Positions 58,466 through 64,000 of a stretch of 64,000 nucleotides of DNA are shown here, in pieces. Source of the stretch: Variovorax fucosicus (GTDB taxonomy: Bacteria; Pseudomonadota; Gammaproteobacteria; Burkholderiales; Burkholderiaceae_C); contig NZ_JASZYU010000001.1 in the NCBI RefSeq assembly GCF_030316825.1, forward strand, positions 2,294,001 through 2,358,000, read 5' to 3'. Numbering within the stretch: position 1 is the first letter of the stretch; each line of letters starts with the position of its first letter. A model generated the notes under the pieces. The model had not been told where the DNA came from and searched no databases. It saw only the letters and a program-made list of their open reading frames with translations. Position numbers and translations under genes: made by a program.

Positions 58466-59164
58466 ATGAGCGTCCTCGAACTGCTGACGCAAGGCGACTC
58501 GGTCAGCCGAAGCGTCGCGGCGCTGCTGCTCGCGATGTCGATCGGCAGCTGGGTCGTCATTCTCTGGAAAGCCTGGCTCCTGCGCGGCGGCACGCACAAC
58601 GTGTTGCGCAGCATCGCAGCGTTCTGGCAGTCGCCGACGCTGGCCGAGGCCGAACAAAGGCTCAAGGCGTTTGACCGTGCAGCGCTCGTCCTGCCTGCGG
58701 TGGGTGCTCTCAAGAACGTGGCGCCTGATCGTGGCAATGCCACCCTGGGCGGCGCTGGCGATCGCAGCCAGCGCCTGACGCGCGCGTTGCGCGAGGCGTT
58801 GCATGGGGCATTGCGCCGCGTTTCGGCCGGCCAGATCCTGCTGGCGACGGTCGGTGCCACGGCGCCTTTTGTCGGCTTGCTCGGCACTGTCTGGGGCATC
58901 TATCGCGCACTCACCGGCATCGCCCAGGCTGGCGCCTTCACCATCGACAAGGTGGCCGGCCCGGTCGGCGAGGCGCTGGTGATGACCGCCGCCGGCCTCG
59001 CGGTCGCGATTCCAGCGGTGCTGGCCTACAACTGGTTCGGCCGCGTGATCGGCCGCATCGAGGCCGAACTCGAAGGCTTCGCGCACGACCTGCTGGGCGT
59101 GTTCGGCGAGCCTGCGGCTGCGGCGCCGTTGCCGCCAGCCCGGCCGATGCCCGTGCAAACCTGA
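58466..59164 (+). CDS. exbB: ExbB/TolQ-family proton channel protein
   Basis: A 232-residue inner membrane protein with three helices: near residues 15-35, then GATAPFVGLLGTVWGIYRAL, then PVGEALVMTAAGLAVAIPAVLAYN. The last two form the proton channel. It energises TonB (or TolA) with the partner encoded next. No tonB, tolA or tolB gene is adjacent, so ExbB is preferred over TolQ by gene context only. Confidence 0.9.
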   Translation: MSVLELLTQGDSVSRSVAALLLAMSIGSWVVILWKAWLLRGGTHNVLRSIAAFWQSPTLAEAEQRLKAFDRAALVLPAVGALKNVAPDRGNATLGGAGDRSQRLTRALREALHGALRRVSAGQILLATVGATAPFVGLLGTVWGIYRALTGIAQAGAFTIDKVAGPVGEALVMTAAGLAVAIPAVLAYNWFGRVIGRIEAELEGFAHDLLGVFGEPAAAAPLPPARPMPVQT

Positions 59165-59165
59165 C

Positions 59166-59627
59166 ATGGCCTTCGGTCGCAGCGCTCTGGGCAGCAGCGG
59201 CACCAGCGGCGGAGGCAGGGCCACCGGCGCGGGCGGGCAGCGGCCGCTTTCGGACATCAACGTCACGCCGCTGGTCGACGTGATGCTGGTGCTGCTGGTG
59301 ATCTTCATCATCACCGCGCCGTTGCTGGCCAGTTCGATCCGGCTCGACCTGCCGCAGACCGATGCGGGCCAACCGAACGAGGTGCCGCGTTTCGTGAGCC
59401 TGGTGGTGGACGCCAAGGGCATCGTCTATCTGAACGACCAGCCGGTCGACAACACGCAACTGGCCGAGCGGCTGAAGCAGGCGGCCACCGACAACCGCGA
59501 GACCGAAGTGCAGTTGCGCGCCGACCAGACCGTGCCTTACGGCAAGGTGGTCGAGCTCATGGGCATTGCCAACAAGGCGGGGCTGAGCCGCATCGGCTTC
59601 GTGACCGAGCCGCCGTCAGCTCGTTAG
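59166..59627 (+). CDS. exbD: ExbD/TolR-family energy transduction protein
   Basis: A 153-residue single-helix protein. A Gly/Ser-rich N-terminus is followed by DINVTPLVDVMLVLLVIFII, which carries the proton-binding Asp of the helix; the rest is periplasmic. It follows exbB by one base and works with it. Confidence 0.92.
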   Translation: MAFGRSALGSSGTSGGGRATGAGGQRPLSDINVTPLVDVMLVLLVIFIITAPLLASSIRLDLPQTDAGQPNEVPRFVSLVVDAKGIVYLNDQPVDNTQLAERLKQAATDNRETEVQLRADQTVPYGKVVELMGIANKAGLSRIGFVTEPPSAR

Positions 59628-59655
59628 TCGCTCGTCGGTTCGACCGCTGCGCGCG

Positions 59656-59749
59656 GATCAGGGCGGCGGGGCACGCTGCTCCGCGAATGTCCCCCGGCCT
59701 TCGGCCTCCTCCTTTATTTCGCTGCGCAGCGTGCCCCACCGCCCTGATC
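59656..59749. repeat. Long inverted repeat between exbD and glgP
   Basis: Arms of 32 bases: 59656-59687 and 59718-59749 match at 28 of 32 positions as reverse complements. The outer 11 bases (GATCAGGGCGG) and an inner block (GGGGCACGCTGC) are perfect. The 30-base centre holds a second mini-hairpin, GGCC-TTC-GGCC. It lies between two convergent genes, so it may act as a two-way terminator or be a relic of a small mobile element. Confidence 0.85.
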
Positions 59750-59796
59750 CTGGACGCGGCCCGTCCGCTCCCGCACCCCGAACCCGAACCCGAAGC

Positions 59797-62268
<2,472 letters not shown>

Positions 62269-62332
62269 GCGATGAGTTCCAGGTCGGATCTGTTTCAATT
62301 AAACAAGCAAGCAAGAGCGGGGCCGGCGCGTT

Positions 62333-63784
62333 TCAGCGCAGGGCCTGCTGGTACATCTCGATGTAGGCCGTCGCCGCTGTGCCCCAATCGGCCGGACGCC
62401 GCATGCCGGTGGCGCGCACGCGGCGCCAGTCGGCCGGCCGGGCATGGAGCGCAAAGGCGCGGCGCAGCGCCCGGTGGTAGCCGGCATCGCTGAATTCGTC
62501 AAAAGTGAAACCGGTGGCAACACCGTCGGCCATGTCCTCGAGCGTGCTGTCGACCACAGTGTCGGCCAGGCCGCCGACGCGGTGCACCAGCGGCAGGCTG
62601 CCGTAGCGCAGCCCGTACATCTGGGTCAGCCCGCAGGGCTCGAACAGCGAGGGCACCAGCGTCACGTCGCTGCCCGCAAAAAGCTGGTGCGCGAGCGGTT
62701 CGTTGTATCCGATGGTGACGCTGACCGACTCCGGTGCGGCGGCAGCACGCCGGCGGAACGCGTCTTCCATCCAGCCGTCGCCGCTGCCGAGCAGCGCGAG
62801 CTGGCCGCCCTGGGCCACCAGCGTGTCGAGTCCGTCCAGCACCAGCGGCAGGCCTTTCTGCTCGGTGAGCCGGCTCACGATAGTAAACACCGGCGCGTCG
62901 GGCGCCACGGCCAGGCCCAGCGCCTGCTGCAGCGCGGCCTTGCAAGTGGCCTTGCCGCCGGGGCGTCGCACGTCGTAGCCGGCCGCGAGAAGCGGGTCGC
63001 TGGCCGGATTCCAGACCGTGTCGTCGACCGCGTTGAGGATGCCGGTCAGCACGCCGCTGCGCCCGCGCAGCAGGCCGTCGAGGCCGAAGCCCTGTTCCGG
63101 TGTCTGGATTTCGCGGGCATAGGTCGGGCTCACCGTGCTGAGCCGGTCGGAAAAATAGAGGCCGGCCTTCATGAACGAAACCTGGCCGTGGAATTCGAGC
63201 CCGTTGAGCTGGAACGCCTCGCCCGGCAGCCCGAGCTCGGTGAAGTTCCAGGGCGCGAACAGGCCCTGGTAGGCCAGGTTGTGGATGGTGAACACGCTGC
63301 GAACGCGGGGCCGGCCGCGCCAGTCGGCAAAGGCCAGGTAGGCCGGCGCCAGACCCGCATGCCAGTCGTGCGCGTGCACGAGTTCTGGTTGCCAATCGGG
63401 GTCGAGCCCCTGCGCCAGCTGGGCCGCGGCCCATCCCAGCAGGGCAAAGCGCTTGTGGCTGTCGCCGTAGGGCTGGCGGTTGGCGTCTTCGTAGGGGTTG
63501 CCTGGGCGGTCGTACAAGCCCGGTGCGTCGATCACGTAGGCCGGCACATCGGCCGCGCCGATGCCGCCCTTCAGGAGACGGGCGCTTTCGCCCCAGGGCG
63601 CCCGCAACTCGGCCACGGGTGCCAGACCCGCCACGCCCGCGACGATCTGCGGAAAGCCCGGCAGCAGCACGCGCACGTCCTGCCCGGCGGCGGCCAACGC
63701 TTGCGGCAGCGCACCGGCGATGTCGGCCAGGCCGCCGGTTTTGAGGAGGGGGAAGATTTCGGCGCTGACCTGGAGAATTCGCAT
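62333..63784 (-). CDS. glgA: Glycogen synthase
   Basis: A 483-residue GT-B glucosyltransferase using ADP-glucose. The ADP-glucose loop KTGGLADI starts at Lys15; HAHDWHAGL, FTIHNLAYQG, VSRLTEQKGLPLV and PSLFEPCGLTQMYGLRYGSLP are conserved. The ATG at 63784 matches the normal start MRILQVSAEIFP. It follows glgC by 13 bases. Confidence 0.96.
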   Translation of the reverse strand: MRILQVSAEIFPLLKTGGLADIAGALPQALAAAGQDVRVLLPGFPQIVAGVAGLAPVAELRAPWGESARLLKGGIGAADVPAYVIDAPGLYDRPGNPYEDANRQPYGDSHKRFALLGWAAAQLAQGLDPDWQPELVHAHDWHAGLAPAYLAFADWRGRPRVRSVFTIHNLAYQGLFAPWNFTELGLPGEAFQLNGLEFHGQVSFMKAGLYFSDRLSTVSPTYAREIQTPEQGFGLDGLLRGRSGVLTGILNAVDDTVWNPASDPLLAAGYDVRRPGGKATCKAALQQALGLAVAPDAPVFTIVSRLTEQKGLPLVLDGLDTLVAQGGQLALLGSGDGWMEDAFRRRAAAAPESVSVTIGYNEPLAHQLFAGSDVTLVPSLFEPCGLTQMYGLRYGSLPLVHRVGGLADTVVDSTLEDMADGVATGFTFDEFSDAGYHRALRRAFALHARPADWRRVRATGMRRPADWGTAATAYIEMYQQALR

Positions 63785-63797
63785 CAGGTGCAGCAAC

Positions 63798-64000
63798 TCA
63801 GGCGGCGAGCCGTTTCAGCATGTCGCGCGTCACCAACACCACGCCGCCCTCGGTGCGCTCGAAGCGGGCCGCATCGGCGGCAGCGTCTTCGCCGATCACG
63901 GTCTCGTCGGGCAGCACGCACCCACGGTCGACCACCACCTTGTGCAGCCGGCAACCGCGGCCGACTTCGACGTCGGGCAGCAGCACGGCCTGGGTGATCT
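63798..64000 (-). CDS. glgC: Glucose-1-phosphate adenylyltransferase, C-terminal end
   Basis: Only the last 67 residues are in the window; the gene runs off the right edge. The visible part ([40 protein letters not shown]) is the GlgC left-handed beta-helix tail. It makes ADP-glucose for GlgA, so the order of transcription is glgC-glgA-glgP. Confidence 0.9.
   Translation of the reverse strand, partial: ITQAVLLPDVEVGRGCRLHKVVVDRGCVLPDETVIGEDAAADAARFERTEGGVVLVTRDMLKRLAA

Overview
The window is a GC-rich chromosomal segment from a betaproteobacterium, most likely Comamonadaceae and Variovorax-like. This placement is an inference from protein sequence character, from gene neighbourhoods (purE-purK-tsaC; tsaB-rimI; hpf-ptsN-hprK next to fur-bamE-dapB-exbBD), from a TctC-type binding protein, and from the codon use. 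It carries about 58 protein genes, densely packed, often with ATGA or GTGA stop/start overlaps. I saw no rRNA, tRNA, CRISPR array, prophage or transposase gene. It reads as core chromosome with a few odd insertions and a family of intergenic repeats.

Layout. 1-2.8 kb: a membrane protein of unknown function translationally coupled to a DyP-type peroxidase. 2.8-7.5 kb: META-domain lipoprotein and thioredoxin-fold co-chaperone CnoX on the minus strand, diverging from purE-purK-tsaC. 7.5-11 kb: a lipoprotein hydrolase, PBP4 (dacB) and nudK on the minus strand. 11-15.8 kb: DeoR regulator, EamA transporter, tsaB-rimI, a degenerate UDG-fold protein, and pyrF. 15.9-19.5 kb: a DUF1800 lipoprotein, a Tat-exported DUF1501 protein and a small membrane protein. 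19.5-23 kb: IclR regulator divergent from hmgA-fahA (homogentisate breakdown). 23-28 kb: thioesterases, pncC, a YebC protein, a cupin-like protein, a BamE-fold lipoprotein, and a solitary ATP synthase c subunit. 28-36 kb: uvrA divergent from ssb, an LLM oxidoreductase, mnmA, tctC and nudJ. 36-42 kb: a DUF4019 protein, a response regulator, the three-gene transhydrogenase pntAA-pntAB-pntB and fadD. 42-48 kb: a dppBCDFA dipeptide transporter operon. 48-54 kb: mtnN, a lone molybdenum hydroxylase large subunit, corA and a UvrD/Rep helicase. 54-59.6 kb: hpf, ptsN, hprK, fur, bamE, dapB, exbB, exbD. 59.8-64 kb: glgP, glgA and the end of glgC on the minus strand.

Functional links. TsaC and TsaB both serve t6A tRNA modification, and MnmA adds wobble-uridine thiolation. 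PurE/PurK and PyrF are nucleotide biosynthesis steps. HmgA and FahA act in series in tyrosine catabolism. PtsN and HprK belong to the regulatory nitrogen-PTS. GlgC, GlgA and GlgP make and degrade glycogen.

The most unusual structural signal is an approximately 92-bp intergenic repeat present three times (after dppB, after dppA and after ptsN), always in the same orientation as the upstream gene. It can fold into a hairpin in which paired bases co-vary between copies. A second, unrelated long inverted repeat lies between exbD and glgP.
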